A stretch of 62,541 nucleotides of DNA from Zoogloeaceae bacterium (lineage in GTDB: Bacteria > Pseudomonadota > Gammaproteobacteria > Burkholderiales > Rhodocyclaceae): NCBI GenBank assembly GCA_016791005.1, contig JAEUNY010000104.1, positions 1 through 62,541 of the forward strand, given 5' to 3'. The translations under genes and the position numbers were made by a program. The stretch's first letter is position 1. Each line of letters begins with the position of its first letter. Positions 37,731 through 47,956 of this stretch are shown in pieces. The notes under the pieces were generated by a model, which ran no database searches, was not told where the DNA came from, and worked only from the letters and a program-made list of their open reading frames with translations.

Positions 37731-38555
37731 ATGATCGCTTCCGATTCCCCTTCCCCTGTCCGTGTCGCAGCCATCCAGACGGTTTCCGGTCCGGATGTCG
37801 AGGCCAATCTCCGGGAAGTGGAACCTCTCATCGCGGCGGCCGCCCGGGGGGGCGCCAAGCTCGTTGCGCTGCCCGAATACTTTGCCCTGATGTCCGGCGA
37901 CGAGCGCGACAAGGTCGACATCTGCGAGGTGGACGGCCAGGGGCGTTTGCAGGATTTTCTTGCCGAGGTGGCGGCCCGCAACTCCGTGTGGGTGGTGGGC
38001 GGCACCATTCCCATGGAATCCGGCGACCCGGACCGGGTGCGCAACGCAGTGTTGGTCTTCGACGCCGACGGCCGGCGGGTGGCCCGCTACGACAAGATCC
38101 ACCTCTTCAGCTTTCAGCGTGGGCAGGAGCGCTACGACGAGGCCGCGACCATCGAACCCGGCACGGATGTCGTCACCTTCGACGCGCCCTGCGGCCGCGT
38201 CGGCCTCGCGGTGTGCTACGACCTGCGCTTTCCCGAATTGTTTCGCGCCATGGGGGCAGTGGATCTGGCCATCCTCCCCGCCGCCTTCACCTACACCACC
38301 GGCAAGGACCACTGGGAGGTGCTGTTGCGGGCGCGGGCGATCGAAAATCAGTGTTACATCATGGCCCCGGCCCAAGGCGGACGTCACCCCAGCGGGCGCC
38401 TGACTTACGGCGACACCCTTGTCGCGGATCCCTGGGGCCAGGTACTCGGGCGCCGCTCGGAGGGCTGGGGGGTGGTCATGGCCGACGTGGATCCCGCCCG
38501 TCTCGCCGCCATCCGGGAAAGCCTGCCCGCCCTGAACCATCGCCGTCTCCCCTGA
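37731..38555 (+). CDS. Nitrilase-family carbon-nitrogen hydrolase (Nit1-like)
   Basis: This 274-residue cytosolic amidase has the nitrilase triad Glu49 (LPEYF), Lys122 (YDKIHLF) and Cys162 (GLAVCYDLRFPELFR). It most resembles deaminated glutathione amidases, which repair a glutathione by-product. Other omega-amidase substrates are possible. It lies 12 nt upstream of tldD. Confidence 0.9.
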   Translation: MIASDSPSPVRVAAIQTVSGPDVEANLREVEPLIAAAARGGAKLVALPEYFALMSGDERDKVDICEVDGQGRLQDFLAEVAARNSVWVVGGTIPMESGDPDRVRNAVLVFDADGRRVARYDKIHLFSFQRGQERYDEAATIEPGTDVVTFDAPCGRVGLAVCYDLRFPELFRAMGAVDLAILPAAFTYTTGKDHWEVLLRARAIENQCYIMAPAQGGRHPSGRLTYGDTLVADPWGQVLGRRSEGWGVVMADVDPARLAAIRESLPALNHRRLP

Positions 38556-38567
38556 TCGAAAGACTTC

Positions 38568-40016
38568 ATGACTACTTCTTCTGCTCCCCTTGCTTCGGCC
38601 CACCGCCTGCTCCTTGCGCCCTACGATCTGACGGAGGGCCATCTCGAGTCGGTGTTCGGTAGCCTGCTTACCCATCGCCTCGACTATGCGGACCTGTATT
38701 TCCAGTATCACCGCACCGAGGCCTGGAGCCTCGAGGAGGGGATCGTGAAGTCGGGCAGTTTCAATATCGACCAGGGGGTCGGGGTGAGGGCGATCAGCGG
38801 GGAAAAGACCGCCTTCGCCTATTCGGACGACATCAGCCTGCCGGCCCTCATGGCGGCGGCGGAGGCCACCCGGGCGGTGGGTGCAGCGGGGGGCGGCGCG
38901 CGCCCGGCGCCCGTGCGAAGTGGCGCGGCCCTGCAGCCGCTCTACCGGGCAGACGACCCTCTGTTGTCGCTGGAAGCCGATGCCAAGGTACGCCTCCTCG
39001 AACGCCTGGAAGGCTTCGCGCGGGCCGAGGATCCAAAGGTCATCGAGGTCATGGCCCACGTGGTCGGATCCTGGGAAGTGGTCCTGGTGGCGCGCAGTGA
39101 TGGCCATCTGGCGGCGGACATCCGGCCCCTGGTGCGGGTGTCGGTCTCGGTCATCATGGAGGACGCGGGGCGTCGCGAGCAGGGCAGCGGCGGCGGCGGC
39201 GGGCGCTACGACTATGCGTATTTCACCGACGACCGGCTTCGCGAGTACGCCCGCCAGGCCGTGCATCAGGCGCGGGTCAATCTCGACGCGGAGGCCGCCC
39301 CCGCCGGGACCATGAGCGTGGTGCTGGGGCCGGGCTGGCCGGGGATTCTCCTGCACGAGGCAATTGGCCATGGCCTGGAAGGAGATTTCAATCGCAAGGG
39401 CAGTTCCGCCTTCTCCGGCCGGATCGGTCAGCAAGTGGCGGCAAAGGGCGTGACGGTGGTGGATGACGGAACGATCCCCGACCGGCGCGGCTCCCTCACC
39501 ATCGACGACGAGGGCAATCCGACTTCGCGCACGGTGCTCATCGAAGACGGTGTTCTCACCGGCTACATGCAGGACATGCTCAATGCCCGGCTGATGGGCA
39601 TGGCGCCGACGGGCAACGGCCGCCGGGAATCCTTCGCCCACCTGCCGCTGCCTCGCATGACGAACACCTACATGCTGAATGGCGACCGTGACCCGGCGGA
39701 GATCATCCAGTCGGTCAAGAAAGGGCTCTACGCGGTAAATTTTGGGGGTGGTCAGGTGGATATCACCTCCGGCAAGTTCGTCTTTTCCACCGCCGAGGCC
39801 TATCTCATCGAGGATGGCAAGGTGACGCGGCCGGTGAAGGGCGCGACCCTGATCGGCAACGGCCCGGACGCCCTCACCCGGGTCAGCATGATCGGCAACG
39901 ACATGGCCCTCGACTCCGGCGTTGGCACCTGCGGCAAAGAAGGGCAGAGCGTTCCAGTGGGCGTGGGCCAGCCGACCTTGCGCATCGATGGGCTGACGGT
40001 GGGCGGCACCGCCTGA
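38568..40016 (+). CDS. tldD: Metalloprotease TldD
   Basis: TldD forms a heterodimer with TldE/PmbA, which matures or degrades small peptides such as microcin B17 and CcdA. The 482 aa match family length. The zinc motif is HEAIGH (His263, Glu264, His268), with the third ligand Cys in [18 protein letters not shown] near the C-terminus. A loop rich in Gly around residues 206-212 is slightly unusual. tldE/pmbA is not in the window. Confidence 0.95.
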   Translation: MTTSSAPLASAHRLLLAPYDLTEGHLESVFGSLLTHRLDYADLYFQYHRTEAWSLEEGIVKSGSFNIDQGVGVRAISGEKTAFAYSDDISLPALMAAAEATRAVGAAGGGARPAPVRSGAALQPLYRADDPLLSLEADAKVRLLERLEGFARAEDPKVIEVMAHVVGSWEVVLVARSDGHLAADIRPLVRVSVSVIMEDAGRREQGSGGGGGRYDYAYFTDDRLREYARQAVHQARVNLDAEAAPAGTMSVVLGPGWPGILLHEAIGHGLEGDFNRKGSSAFSGRIGQQVAAKGVTVVDDGTIPDRRGSLTIDDEGNPTSRTVLIEDGVLTGYMQDMLNARLMGMAPTGNGRRESFAHLPLPRMTNTYMLNGDRDPAEIIQSVKKGLYAVNFGGGQVDITSGKFVFSTAEAYLIEDGKVTRPVKGATLIGNGPDALTRVSMIGNDMALDSGVGTCGKEGQSVPVGVGQPTLRIDGLTVGGTA

Positions 40017-40096
40017 GCGGAAAATCTCGCCCGAGCGCTCAAAGCCGTGGGTGGCAGACCGTTAACCTTCCGGAATTTATTCGGGAGGCATTGGTC

Positions 40097-40897
40097 ATGG
40101 AACGTCGTCGTGTCTTGGGATTGGGGTCGGCCCTGCTGCTTGCCTGGGCGATGCCAGCGGTTTCCGCTCCGCCCGCAGCGGGCTTGAGTCTGCCTGCCGC
40201 TGTAAACAAGGCCGGCCGTCAGCGCATGTTGTCCCAACGGGCGGCGAAGGCTTGGCTAATGATGCTGACCCAGGTGGAAACCGACCGCGGGCGCAAGATT
40301 CTGGATGCATCAGTGAGTCTGTTCGACCGTCAGTTGGCGGAGCTGACGACCCTCCAGCCCAATCCGGACATCGCCGCGGCTCTGGGCCAACTCAAGACGG
40401 AGTGGGAAACCTCCCGAGCAGTGCTTGCCAAGCCCCCCGTGATGGAGGCAGCCCCAGCGCTTTTCAAGGCCAACGAGTCGGTCCTGGCGGCCGCCCACCG
40501 GCTGACCTTGGCGTATGAGAAGGCCCAGGGCGGAAGCTTTGGCCGGATTATCGGTCTGGCCGGGCGGCAGCGCATGCTGTCCCAGCGCATGGCCAAGTTC
40601 TATTTCTTCCAGCGGGCAGGGGTGCAGGTCGCGGACTCCAAGACCGCCCTGGACAAAGCGCTGGGTGAGTTCGAGCAGGCCCAGGCCGAACTCGGCAAGG
40701 CACCGGAAAGCACGGGCGCGGTGCGCGACGAACTGGCCCTGGTCGATCAGCAATGGTTCTTTTTCAAGGGCGCCCTCGATCAGGCCGATCGCTCCGCCCA
40801 GGCGGCCAGCCATGTCGCCACCACCAGCGAGCGCATTCTCGAGCAGCTCGATCTCTGTGTCGGGCTATACGAGGGGATGGCGAGCCGCGCTTCCTGA
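40097..40897 (+). CDS. Exported protein with two tandem PilJ-type sensor domains
   Basis: This 266-residue protein has a signal peptide (cleavage near AVSA, residue 24) and two repeats of the PilJ/NarX-like helical sensor motif: AGRQRMLSQR at 39-48 and again at 155-164. It has no second transmembrane helix, HAMP, kinase or methyl-accepting signalling domain, so it is a free or periplasmic sensor or binding module. ATG 40097 is preferred because GGGAGG lies 8 nt upstream. The ligand is unknown; similar domains in NarX and PilJ sense nitrate or pilus state. Confidence 0.8.
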   Translation: MERRRVLGLGSALLLAWAMPAVSAPPAAGLSLPAAVNKAGRQRMLSQRAAKAWLMMLTQVETDRGRKILDASVSLFDRQLAELTTLQPNPDIAAALGQLKTEWETSRAVLAKPPVMEAAPALFKANESVLAAAHRLTLAYEKAQGGSFGRIIGLAGRQRMLSQRMAKFYFFQRAGVQVADSKTALDKALGEFEQAQAELGKAPESTGAVRDELALVDQQWFFFKGALDQADRSAQAASHVATTSERILEQLDLCVGLYEGMASRAS

Positions 40898-40905
40898 CGC
40901 GGGTC

Positions 40906-41997
40906 CTAGAACAGTTCTCCCTGCCGCTCGTCTCGGCGTGGCGGCATGAAAAGATCGCTGCGCAAAGGGGGCTGGGGAGCGGCGAGGCCGAGGCGGCGGG
41001 ACGCCACGCTCATCCGCTGTTCATAAAGCGTGGCCAAGGGGCCCTCGCCGCGCATGCGGTGGCCGAAGCGCGCATCGTACCTTTGTCCGCCACGGGTCTG
41101 CCCAATCAGGCTTAGCACCCGCCCCGCCCGATCCGGCACGTGGACCTCAAGCCATTCCGTGAAGAGTGGCTCCACCTCGTGGGGCAGGCGCAACAGGACC
41201 CAACCGGCCGACCGGGCCCCCGCGGACGCAGCCGCCGCCAAAACGGCCTCCAGTTCGTGATCGTTCAGGCCGGGGATCAGCGGCGCGAACATGACCCCGG
41301 TGGGAATGCCGGCCTCGGCGAGTTTCCGCAGCGCCTCGAGGCGGCGGGCAGGGCTGGCGGCGCGAGGTTCCAGGCGCCGCGCCAAGGTGGCGTCGAGGGT
41401 GGTGATGGACACCATGACCTTGACGATGCCGTGTTCGGCCATGCTTCCCAGCACATCGATGTCCCGCTCGATCAGCGCGGATTTGGTGATGGTGCTGAGG
41501 GGGTGGCGGCACACAGCCAGGATCTGGAGCAACTCCCGGGTGAGTCCGGTCTGGCGCTCGACGGGTTGCCAGGCGTCGGTATTGACGCCGAGGGCGATGG
41601 GTCCGGGGCGGTAGGCGGGATGGGCGAGCTCGGTTTCGAGACAGCGTGGCGCATCCGGCTTCCAGAACAATCGGGTTTCGAAATCGAGTCCGGGGGAGAG
41701 GCCCAGCCAGGCGTGGGACGGCCGGGCAAAGCAGTAGGCGCAACCATGTTCGCAACCCCGATAAGGGTTGATGGAGCGGTCGAAGGGGATGTCCGGCGAT
41801 TGGTTGTAGGTGATGACTGTGCGGGCCGTATCCACCTGCAATCGGGTGCGGGGGGCCACCCCGGGTTCCTGGGGCCAGCCGTCGTCCTCGACCTGACGCC
41901 GCCAGACGAGGAAGCGACTATCTGGCTGACTGGAACTGCCCCGGCCTCGGAGGGCCGCGCGGGACGGTGAATTTCCATTGGGGGGCTGTATTGACAT
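40906..41997 (-). CDS. PA0069/Rv2578c-family radical SAM protein
   Basis: This 363-residue protein has the radical SAM cluster motif CEHGCAYC (Cys82, Cys86, Cys89) within INPYRGCEHGCAYCFARPSH, related to spore photoproduct lyase-like proteins. SAM-binding features such as ITKSALIERDIDVL and the VSITTLDATLARRLEPRAA segment follow. Its substrate is unknown; DNA or peptide modification has been suggested for relatives. It is convergent with the PilJ-domain gene. Confidence 0.88.
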   Translation of the reverse strand: MSIQPPNGNSPSRAALRGRGSSSQPDSRFLVWRRQVEDDGWPQEPGVAPRTRLQVDTARTVITYNQSPDIPFDRSINPYRGCEHGCAYCFARPSHAWLGLSPGLDFETRLFWKPDAPRCLETELAHPAYRPGPIALGVNTDAWQPVERQTGLTRELLQILAVCRHPLSTITKSALIERDIDVLGSMAEHGIVKVMVSITTLDATLARRLEPRAASPARRLEALRKLAEAGIPTGVMFAPLIPGLNDHELEAVLAAAASAGARSAGWVLLRLPHEVEPLFTEWLEVHVPDRAGRVLSLIGQTRGGQRYDARFGHRMRGEGPLATLYEQRMSVASRRLGLAAPQPPLRSDLFMPPRRDERQGELF

Positions 41998-42060
41998 ACA
42001 GTCATATTCGCGCCCCGTCCGCCTGGCGTCAATGCGGCGCTGAAGTCGCCCGGCGAGGAT

Positions 42061-42837
42061 TCAGGGAGATTTGACCCAGCCTATTTCCCGGGCGGTGCGG
42101 GGACCGATCAGGGTTTGGCCGAGGGAGGCGGGAATGTCGGCCGTCTGGCCACCCACCGGGATGCGTCCGGCCATCAACTCGGCTTGCTCCTGGGGAATGG
42201 GTGGCTCGCGCTGCGGGTCGGCGTAGCCGTCGGGAAAGTTCGGCATCAGGGTGGCCAGATCGTATTTGTCCGTGGCCCCCAGGGTATGCAGGAGCTCGTG
42301 GGCTACGACGACCTGGTTGCTGCCCTGGTCGGCCGGACTGGCGAAGACCTGCACCAGGGCCATGCGCCCTTCCCGAAGGCCGGTGGAATGGGCGAGGGCC
42401 GGGCTACGGGCCGGGTCGTGATAGACGAGAAACAGCCGGACATCGGGCTTTGGTCCAGGCGATTCGTCATGCCGCCAGGCCCAGTAGCGCATTTGCAGAC
42501 TCCACAGGATGGCGGCGAGGGTGCTGTCGCCAGACTTGGGGGGCGGGGGTGGTGCGGTATGGAGGGTCGGGGCGAGCTGGAGGCTGACCGGCTTGAGCAA
42601 TGGGAGCCCGAGCCGATGCCCCTCCGTGTCGAAATAATCCGCGAGGGGCTCGAAGTGGGCAGCCTGGAGGCCCGCAAGGTAAGTCCGGGTGACCGGTGAA
42701 TCGTCTCCGGCCAGGGGGTAGAGGGTCACATGGAGACTGTTCTGCCAGTCCCTGAGGCGGGATTCGGTCCGCCAGGTTCCCAAGGCCACGGTGACCAGGA
42801 TGAAAAGCAAAACGACGATGCGAAGGCGTTTGAACAC
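42061..42837 (-). CDS. Membrane-anchored metzincin-like conserved protein
   Basis: The 258-residue protein has an N-terminal membrane anchor (residues 6-21) and an extracytoplasmic domain with HELLHTLGATDKYD. That gives His180, Glu181, His184, Gly187 and Asp190, matching the HExxHxxGxxD pattern of metzincins such as snapalysin. A run of prolines at 96-100 precedes it. No named family is recognised with confidence. It lies 30 nt downstream of the lytic transglycosylase gene, which itself follows proS, so a cell-wall or envelope role is plausible. Confidence 0.75.
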   Translation of the reverse strand: MFKRLRIVVLLFILVTVALGTWRTESRLRDWQNSLHVTLYPLAGDDSPVTRTYLAGLQAAHFEPLADYFDTEGHRLGLPLLKPVSLQLAPTLHTAPPPPPKSGDSTLAAILWSLQMRYWAWRHDESPGPKPDVRLFLVYHDPARSPALAHSTGLREGRMALVQVFASPADQGSNQVVVAHELLHTLGATDKYDLATLMPNFPDGYADPQREPPIPQEQAELMAGRIPVGGQTADIPASLGQTLIGPRTAREIGWVKSP

Positions 42838-42867
42838 GCGGGGACTTCCATTGAACGGCGGAAATGC

Positions 42868-43536
42868 TCAGTTTCGAGCGATGACTGCGGGCTCGGCGCT
42901 GGCGTGGGAGTAGGACCACTGCCGCTCCCAGGCGCCGCGAACCAGGTTGGGATACTCGGCGCGGCCCAGGCTGCCGTTGTAGCGGCCCAGGGCGCGGAAG
43001 AGGTCACCCTTTTCGATGGCGAGATAGTGGCGCAGGATGGTGCAGCCGTAGCGCAGATTGGTCCGTAGGTGGAACAGGTTATCGTCCGCCGGGCGGCCGA
43101 TGAGTTTGACCCAGAAAGGCATGACCTGCATGAAGCCCCGCGCCCCGGCAGTGGACACGGCGTATTTGCGAAAGCCGCTCTCCACCTGGATGAGACCGAG
43201 GACCAGCTGGGGGTCGAGGCCCGCCCGGGTGGCTTCGTAATAGACCGACTTGAGCAGGTCTTCGCGGTAGGCACGGTCGGGGATGCGGCGCGCCAGCCGA
43301 TCCGACATCTGCTGCAGCCAGCGCTGATTCTCCGGGTGCCCGGCAAACAGCGTATCTGGCGGCGCGGAATCTGCAACCGCGGCATGGAGGGCGGCCTGCA
43401 CGCTGGCGGCCAGGGGCTCATAGATTTGGGCGCCTGCGTGAACGAGGGGCGAAATGGCAAACAGGCCCGCGAGCAGTGCGCCCCGCACCAGACGGTGCAG
43501 GGGCGATCGATCCGCAGTGCGGGTGCGGATCGTCAC
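42868..43536 (-). CDS. Soluble lytic transglycosylase-like protein
   Basis: This 222-residue exported protein has a signal peptide ending near LVHA and an SLT domain with catalytic Glu119 in [21 protein letters not shown], then FMQVMPFW and RALGRYNGS. It would cleave peptidoglycan glycan strands. Its GTG start (43534-43536) overlaps the proS stop as GTGA, so translation is coupled to the synthetase gene, a known betaproteobacterial neighbour pair. Confidence 0.9.
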   Translation of the reverse strand: MTIRTRTADRSPLHRLVRGALLAGLFAISPLVHAGAQIYEPLAASVQAALHAAVADSAPPDTLFAGHPENQRWLQQMSDRLARRIPDRAYREDLLKSVYYEATRAGLDPQLVLGLIQVESGFRKYAVSTAGARGFMQVMPFWVKLIGRPADDNLFHLRTNLRYGCTILRHYLAIEKGDLFRALGRYNGSLGRAEYPNLVRGAWERQWSYSHASAEPAVIARN

Positions 43537-45242
43537 GCCAGAACCTTGCTCCGCACAAAGGCGGCGATGTCGGCGACCGGAATCTTGGTGGCCTCGGGAT
43601 CGCGCCGACCCTGGTACTCGGCCAGCCCTTCCTTCAGGCCGCGGTCGCCAATCGTGATGCGGTGGGGAACGCCGATCAGTTCCCAGTCGGCGAACATCAC
43701 GCCGGGGCGTTCATCCCGGTCGTCGAGGATGACATCGAGGCCTGCCGTGACGAGAACGTCGTAAAGTTTGGCGGCCTCCTGCCGGACGGCCTCCGATTTT
43801 CCCCAGCCCACCGGGCAGATGACCACCTGGTAGGGTGCGATGGCGGCGGGCCAGATGATGCCTCGGGTGTCATAGTTCTGTTCGATGGCGGCGCCCAGGA
43901 TGCGGGAGACGCCGATGCCGTAGCAGCCCATTTCCATGACCTGTTCGCGTCCCCCTTCGTCGAGGAATTTGCAGCCCATGGCCTCGGAATACTTGGTGCG
44001 CAGCTGGAAAATATGGCCCACCTCGATACCCCGGCACAGCGCCAGGGATCCGGCGCCGTCCGGGGATGGGTCGCCAGCCACGACGTTGCGCAAATCAGCG
44101 ACGTCCGGCTCCGGAAAGTCCCGACCGATGTTGGCGCCGGTGAAATGGTGGTCGTCGTCATTGGCGCCGGTCACGAAATCCCCCATGACGGCAACCGCCC
44201 GGTCCATCACCACCCGCCCGGCGAAGCCGATCGGGCCCAGGGAGCCGCCCTCGGCCCCGAAGGCGGCGCGCAGCGACTCGGCGCTCGCGAAGGTGAGGGG
44301 GCTCTTCAGGCCCGCCAGCTTGCCGGCCTTGATTTCGTTGAGTTCATGGTCGCCCCGCAGGAGGAGTAGCACCGGCTTCCCGTCTTCGCCCTCTACCACG
44401 ACCGACTTGACCGTCGCGCTGGCGGGCACCTTGAGGAAGGCTGAGACCTCCTCGATGGTCTTGACCCCCGGCGTGGCGACCTTGACGAGCGTTTGGGCCG
44501 GTGCCGGGCGCTGGATGGCGGGCGTCAGGGCCTCCGCCAGCTCGACGTTGGCCGCGTAGTCGGAATCCGGGCAGTAGGCGATGTCGTCTTCGCCGGTCTC
44601 GGCGATGACGTGGAATTCGTGGGAGCCGGTGCCGCCGATGGAGCCGGTGTCCGCCGCCACGGCCCGGAAGGCCAACCCGAGCCGCGTGAAAATGCGGCTA
44701 TAGGTGGCGTACATGTTCTGGTATTCCCGCTTCAGGTCGTCGAAGTTCGCGTGGAAGGAGTAGCCATCCTTCATGGTGAATTCGCGCCCGCGCATGACGC
44801 CAAAGCGGGGTCGGATCTCGTCGCGGAACTTGGTCTGGATCTGGTAGAAATGCTTGGGCAACTGGCGGTAGCTGCGCAGTTCGCGGCGGGCGAGATCTGT
44901 GATGACCTCTTCATGGGTGGGCCCGATGACGAAATCCCGCTCGTGGCGGTCCTTGAAGCGCAGCAGTTCAGCGCCGTAGAACGCCCAGCGGCCCGATTCC
45001 TGCCACAGCTCGGCGGGCTGGACGGCCGGCATCAGCACTTCGATGGCCCCCGCCCGATTCATCTCTTCCCGCACGATTCCCTCCACCTTGCGCAAGGACC
45101 GCAGCCCCATGGGCATCCAGGTGTAGATCCCGGCGGCCACCTTCTTGATCATGCCGGCCCGCAGCATGAGTTTCTGACTGGTGACTTCGGCGTCGGAGGG
45201 GGCTTCCTTGAGGGTGGAGATGAGGAACTGCGAGGCGCGCAT
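43533..45242 (-). CDS. proS: Prolyl-tRNA synthetase
   Basis: This class II synthetase charges tRNA-Pro. ATG 45240-45242 ([20 protein letters not shown]) gives 569 aa; the longer upstream frame is not conserved-looking. Class II motifs such as [11 protein letters not shown] and [20 protein letters not shown] are present. It contains the bacterial editing insertion (YbaK-like) between motifs 2 and 3, around [15 protein letters not shown] and [11 protein letters not shown], which clears Ala-tRNA-Pro. It is divergent from rppH. Confidence 0.97.
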   Translation of the reverse strand: MRASQFLISTLKEAPSDAEVTSQKLMLRAGMIKKVAAGIYTWMPMGLRSLRKVEGIVREEMNRAGAIEVLMPAVQPAELWQESGRWAFYGAELLRFKDRHERDFVIGPTHEEVITDLARRELRSYRQLPKHFYQIQTKFRDEIRPRFGVMRGREFTMKDGYSFHANFDDLKREYQNMYATYSRIFTRLGLAFRAVAADTGSIGGTGSHEFHVIAETGEDDIAYCPDSDYAANVELAEALTPAIQRPAPAQTLVKVATPGVKTIEEVSAFLKVPASATVKSVVVEGEDGKPVLLLLRGDHELNEIKAGKLAGLKSPLTFASAESLRAAFGAEGGSLGPIGFAGRVVMDRAVAVMGDFVTGANDDDHHFTGANIGRDFPEPDVADLRNVVAGDPSPDGAGSLALCRGIEVGHIFQLRTKYSEAMGCKFLDEGGREQVMEMGCYGIGVSRILGAAIEQNYDTRGIIWPAAIAPYQVVICPVGWGKSEAVRQEAAKLYDVLVTAGLDVILDDRDERPGVMFADWELIGVPHRITIGDRGLKEGLAEYQGRRDPEATKIPVADIAAFVRSKVLA

Positions 45243-45399
45243 GGCAATGGGCTGGCAAAGTTTGCGGAGCCGCGAAGTGTACCGCAGCGCAGCGCCTGCC
45301 GGCCGCCAGGATCGTTGAGAACCCGGCAGGGGCGTAGGCTTCAAATGCGCGGCCGGTTGTGAAAGAATCAACACAACCTGTCAATTCATGGATTTAACC

Positions 45400-45951
45400 A
45401 TGCTCGATCGTGAAGGCTATCGCCCGAACGTCGGCATCATTCTGGTCAATGCGCGTAACGAGGTCTTCTGGGGAAAACGAATCCGTGAGCATGCCTGGCA
45501 ATTTCCGCAGGGCGGCATCAAGCACGGAGAATCCCCCGAACAGGCCATGTTTCGGGAGCTCTACGAGGAAGTGGGGCTGCGCCCGGAGCATGTCAAGATT
45601 CTCGGGCGGACGCGGGGCTGGCTGAGGTACGACGTTCCCCGCCACTGGGTCAAACGGGAGTGGCGCAACACCTATCGGGGTCAAAAGCAGATCTGGTATT
45701 TGCTTCGCTTGGTGGGGCGGGACACCGATGTGTCCCTGCGTGCCTGCACCCACCCCGAATTCGATGCCTGGCGCTGGAGCAATTACTGGATTCCCCTGGA
45801 AACGGTGATCGATTTCAAACGTCAGGTCTATCAGCAGGCCTTGCTTGAACTGTCCCGGATCCTCTTTCGCTCCCGGCAGTTCTTCGTTCCCGACGCCTAC
45901 CAAGGCGGGGACGACGAGGGGGAGGGCGAGGCCACCCGGCCTCCTTGCTGA
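45400..45951 (+). CDS. rppH: RNA pyrophosphohydrolase
   Basis: RppH removes pyrophosphate from mRNA 5' ends to trigger decay. The 183-residue product is taken from ATG 45400 ([15 protein letters not shown]), the canonical start; an in-frame ATG 12 nt upstream is an alternative and neither has a good ribosome binding site. The Nudix box spans 38-60 ([17 protein letters not shown], then YEEVGL). An acidic tail (GGDDEGEGE) extends the C-terminus. Confidence 0.95.
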   Translation: MLDREGYRPNVGIILVNARNEVFWGKRIREHAWQFPQGGIKHGESPEQAMFRELYEEVGLRPEHVKILGRTRGWLRYDVPRHWVKREWRNTYRGQKQIWYLLRLVGRDTDVSLRACTHPEFDAWRWSNYWIPLETVIDFKRQVYQQALLELSRILFRSRQFFVPDAYQGGDDEGEGEATRPPC

Positions 45952-46088
45952 TCCGACGGGCTCGGGAACTTCCATTCGCGGGGGTTGGTCAAAGGAAAGC
46001 TCGGCCGGGTCATCCCTGACAGCCAACCGCCTGAGGTGATCCGTCCGGCTATTCCCACATCGCTCATATTAAAAGAGGGGGGTTCACC

Positions 46089-46682
46089 ATGAAACGGGAT
46101 CACTACCTGCCGCTTGCTCAGCAACCATTGCGGGGCTCCAAGATCGGCGTGGCCGATGCGGCGGGGCCGGAACGGGTGCGGGAGGATTCGCCCGCCCTGG
46201 AAGTCATGACGGATCTGCGCCGGGTTCCTGCCGCCACCGTGGCCGGCAACACCAGTCTCACCGATGCCAACCATGCCATGAAGCTGCGGGGCGTTCGTCT
46301 CCTCCTCGTGGTCGATGGCCAGCGGGAAGTGGTGGGCGTCATCACCACCGCCGACCTGCTTGGCGAGCGGCCGGTGCGCGTGGCCCAGTCCCGCGGCGGG
46401 AAAGTGCAGGACCTGGAAGTCGGCAACGTGATGACGCCCCTGGCGGATATGGAAGCCGTCTTTCTCAGCGATGTGGCCAAGGCCGAGGTGGGGCATGTGG
46501 TGGCCACCCTGCGCCGCTCCGGCCGTCAGCACGCCCTGGTAATCGAGCGAGGCGCAGATGGGCGGGACGTGATTCGGGGGATATTCTCCGCCGCGCAGAT
46601 TGCCCGCCAGATTGGCTTGCCCATGGAGGGCACCGAGATTCCACGTACCTTCGCCGAGATCGAGGCCGCCATCGCAGCCTAG
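46089..46682 (+). CDS. Two-CBS-domain protein
   Basis: This 197-residue cytosolic protein contains two CBS motifs. The first spans about residues 40-95 (VMTDLRRVPAATVAGNTSLTDA, then VVGVITTADLLG), the second about 112-180 (VMTPLADMEAVFLSDV, then VIRGIFSAAQIARQIG). Such pairs bind adenosine nucleotides or SAM and usually regulate a partner; none is evident nearby. A strong purine-rich ribosome binding site (GAGGGGGG) precedes ATG 46089, and a strong terminator follows. Confidence 0.88.
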   Translation: MKRDHYLPLAQQPLRGSKIGVADAAGPERVREDSPALEVMTDLRRVPAATVAGNTSLTDANHAMKLRGVRLLLVVDGQREVVGVITTADLLGERPVRVAQSRGGKVQDLEVGNVMTPLADMEAVFLSDVAKAEVGHVVATLRRSGRQHALVIERGADGRDVIRGIFSAAQIARQIGLPMEGTEIPRTFAEIEAAIAA

Positions 46683-46708
46683 CCGGCCGAGCGAGTTCCC
46701 GACTCGAC

Positions 46709-46736
46709 AAGGGCGGCCTCACGGGGCCGCCCTTTT
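46709..46736 (+). terminator. Rho-independent terminator after the CBS gene
   Basis: AAGGGCGGCC (46709-46718) pairs with GGCCGCCCTT (46725-46734) around six bases and continues TTTT. Confidence 0.85.
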
Positions 46737-46889
46737 CATTTCCGCTGACTGGGTTTGTCCCTGCGCAGCCCGCCTTTCCGCCGGCCGGAACCCCTGGCCC
46801 GGCGATTGCTCCTCCGCTCCACGTTCGCGCCCAGGAAGCGGCATCGGTCGATGCCGCGGGGCATCGAGCGTTGAAATCGGAGGAATTCC

Positions 46890-47660
46890 ATGAGCGGACT
46901 GGCCATCGAGCCAATCAAGGCATTCGACGACAATTACATCTGGATGTTGCGGCGGGGCGAGGACGCCGTGGTCGTCGACCCCGGCGACGCCGGGCCGGTC
47001 CTGGCGACCCTCGAGGAGCGGGGCCTGCGGCTCCAGGGCATCCTCATCACTCACCACCATGCGGACCACATCGGTGGGATTGGCGAGTTGGTGGCCCGGT
47101 CGCCGGTGCCGGTTTTTGGCCCGGCGGCGTCGGGGATCCCGGGGGTTGATCGCCGTGTGGTGGAGGGGGACCGGATCTTCGTCATGGCCGGCCTGGCGCC
47201 GTTCCGGGTGATGGAGGTGCCGGGCCATACCCTTGATCACCTTGCGTTTTATGACGGCAGCCACCTGTTCTGCGGCGACACCCTGTTCCCCTGCGGCTGC
47301 GGTCGGGTGTTTGAAGGGACGATGGCCCAGATGCATGCCTCGCTCTCCCGCCTCGCGGCCCTTCCGCCCACGACGGAAGTCTATTCCGCCCACGAATACA
47401 GCCTCGCCAACGCGGTGTTTGCCCTTGCGGTCGAGCCCGCCAACGTCTGTCTCCAGGACCGCCAGCGCTGGATGACCCACTGTCGCGCGGATGGGCAGCC
47501 CACCGTGCCGTCGCTGATGGGGGACGAACTGGAGACCAATCCCTTCCTGAGGGTCGAGGAAGCCGCCGTGGTGCAGGCGGCCCGGCGTGCGGCGGGCCAT
47601 CCGCTTTCGTCCCCGGAGGAGGTCTTTGGCGCGCTCCGGGAATGGAAGAACCGCTTCTGA
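46890..47660 (+). CDS. gloB: Hydroxyacylglutathione hydrolase (glyoxalase II)
   Basis: GloB hydrolyses S-lactoylglutathione to lactate and glutathione. The 256-residue metallo-beta-lactamase fold shows the binuclear metal motif THHHADH (54-60), PGHTLDHLAFY, FCGDTLFPCGCGR and the C-terminal domain with the substrate-binding YSAHEYSLAN. Preceded by GGAGG. The last gene before the metal-associated locus. Confidence 0.95.
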   Translation: MSGLAIEPIKAFDDNYIWMLRRGEDAVVVDPGDAGPVLATLEERGLRLQGILITHHHADHIGGIGELVARSPVPVFGPAASGIPGVDRRVVEGDRIFVMAGLAPFRVMEVPGHTLDHLAFYDGSHLFCGDTLFPCGCGRVFEGTMAQMHASLSRLAALPPTTEVYSAHEYSLANAVFALAVEPANVCLQDRQRWMTHCRADGQPTVPSLMGDELETNPFLRVEEAAVVQAARRAAGHPLSSPEEVFGALREWKNRF

Positions 47661-47956
47661 GCCGCGTGTCGCGAATTACGACACGGCTCCCCCCGGGGCC
47701 TCCAACCAGTGTCCCCGAATCGGACAGCCCCGGCGGGGCGCGACGGAAGCGGGGGGTAACGGCTCAGCTTATTTATTTAAAAACAATGGCTTGAACGAAT
47801 TTTCCGGTCCTTTCGGTGGCGTGGTGCAGAAGTTGCGAGGAGACCTCCATCTGCATGGCTTCCAGGGGAGACCGAAATGGCATCTGTCGTCGCGGGACAT
47901 ACGGAAAAGCGCGATTCGGGGCGGGCGGCGCCTGAAGCGGGATTCCGGGGGGCGTC
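47661..47956. other. Upstream region of the CobW-WD40 locus
   Basis: About 300 nt without a gene. It starts with a hairpin (GAGCC-GC-GTGTCG with CGACAC-GGCTC, 47659-47689) that may end gloB transcription, though it lacks a T-run. An AT-rich patch at 47769-47785 (TTATTTATTTAAAAACA) stands out in otherwise GC-rich sequence and is the likeliest promoter or operator area. I see no palindrome matching a classical Zur, Fur or MntR box. Confidence 0.4.
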
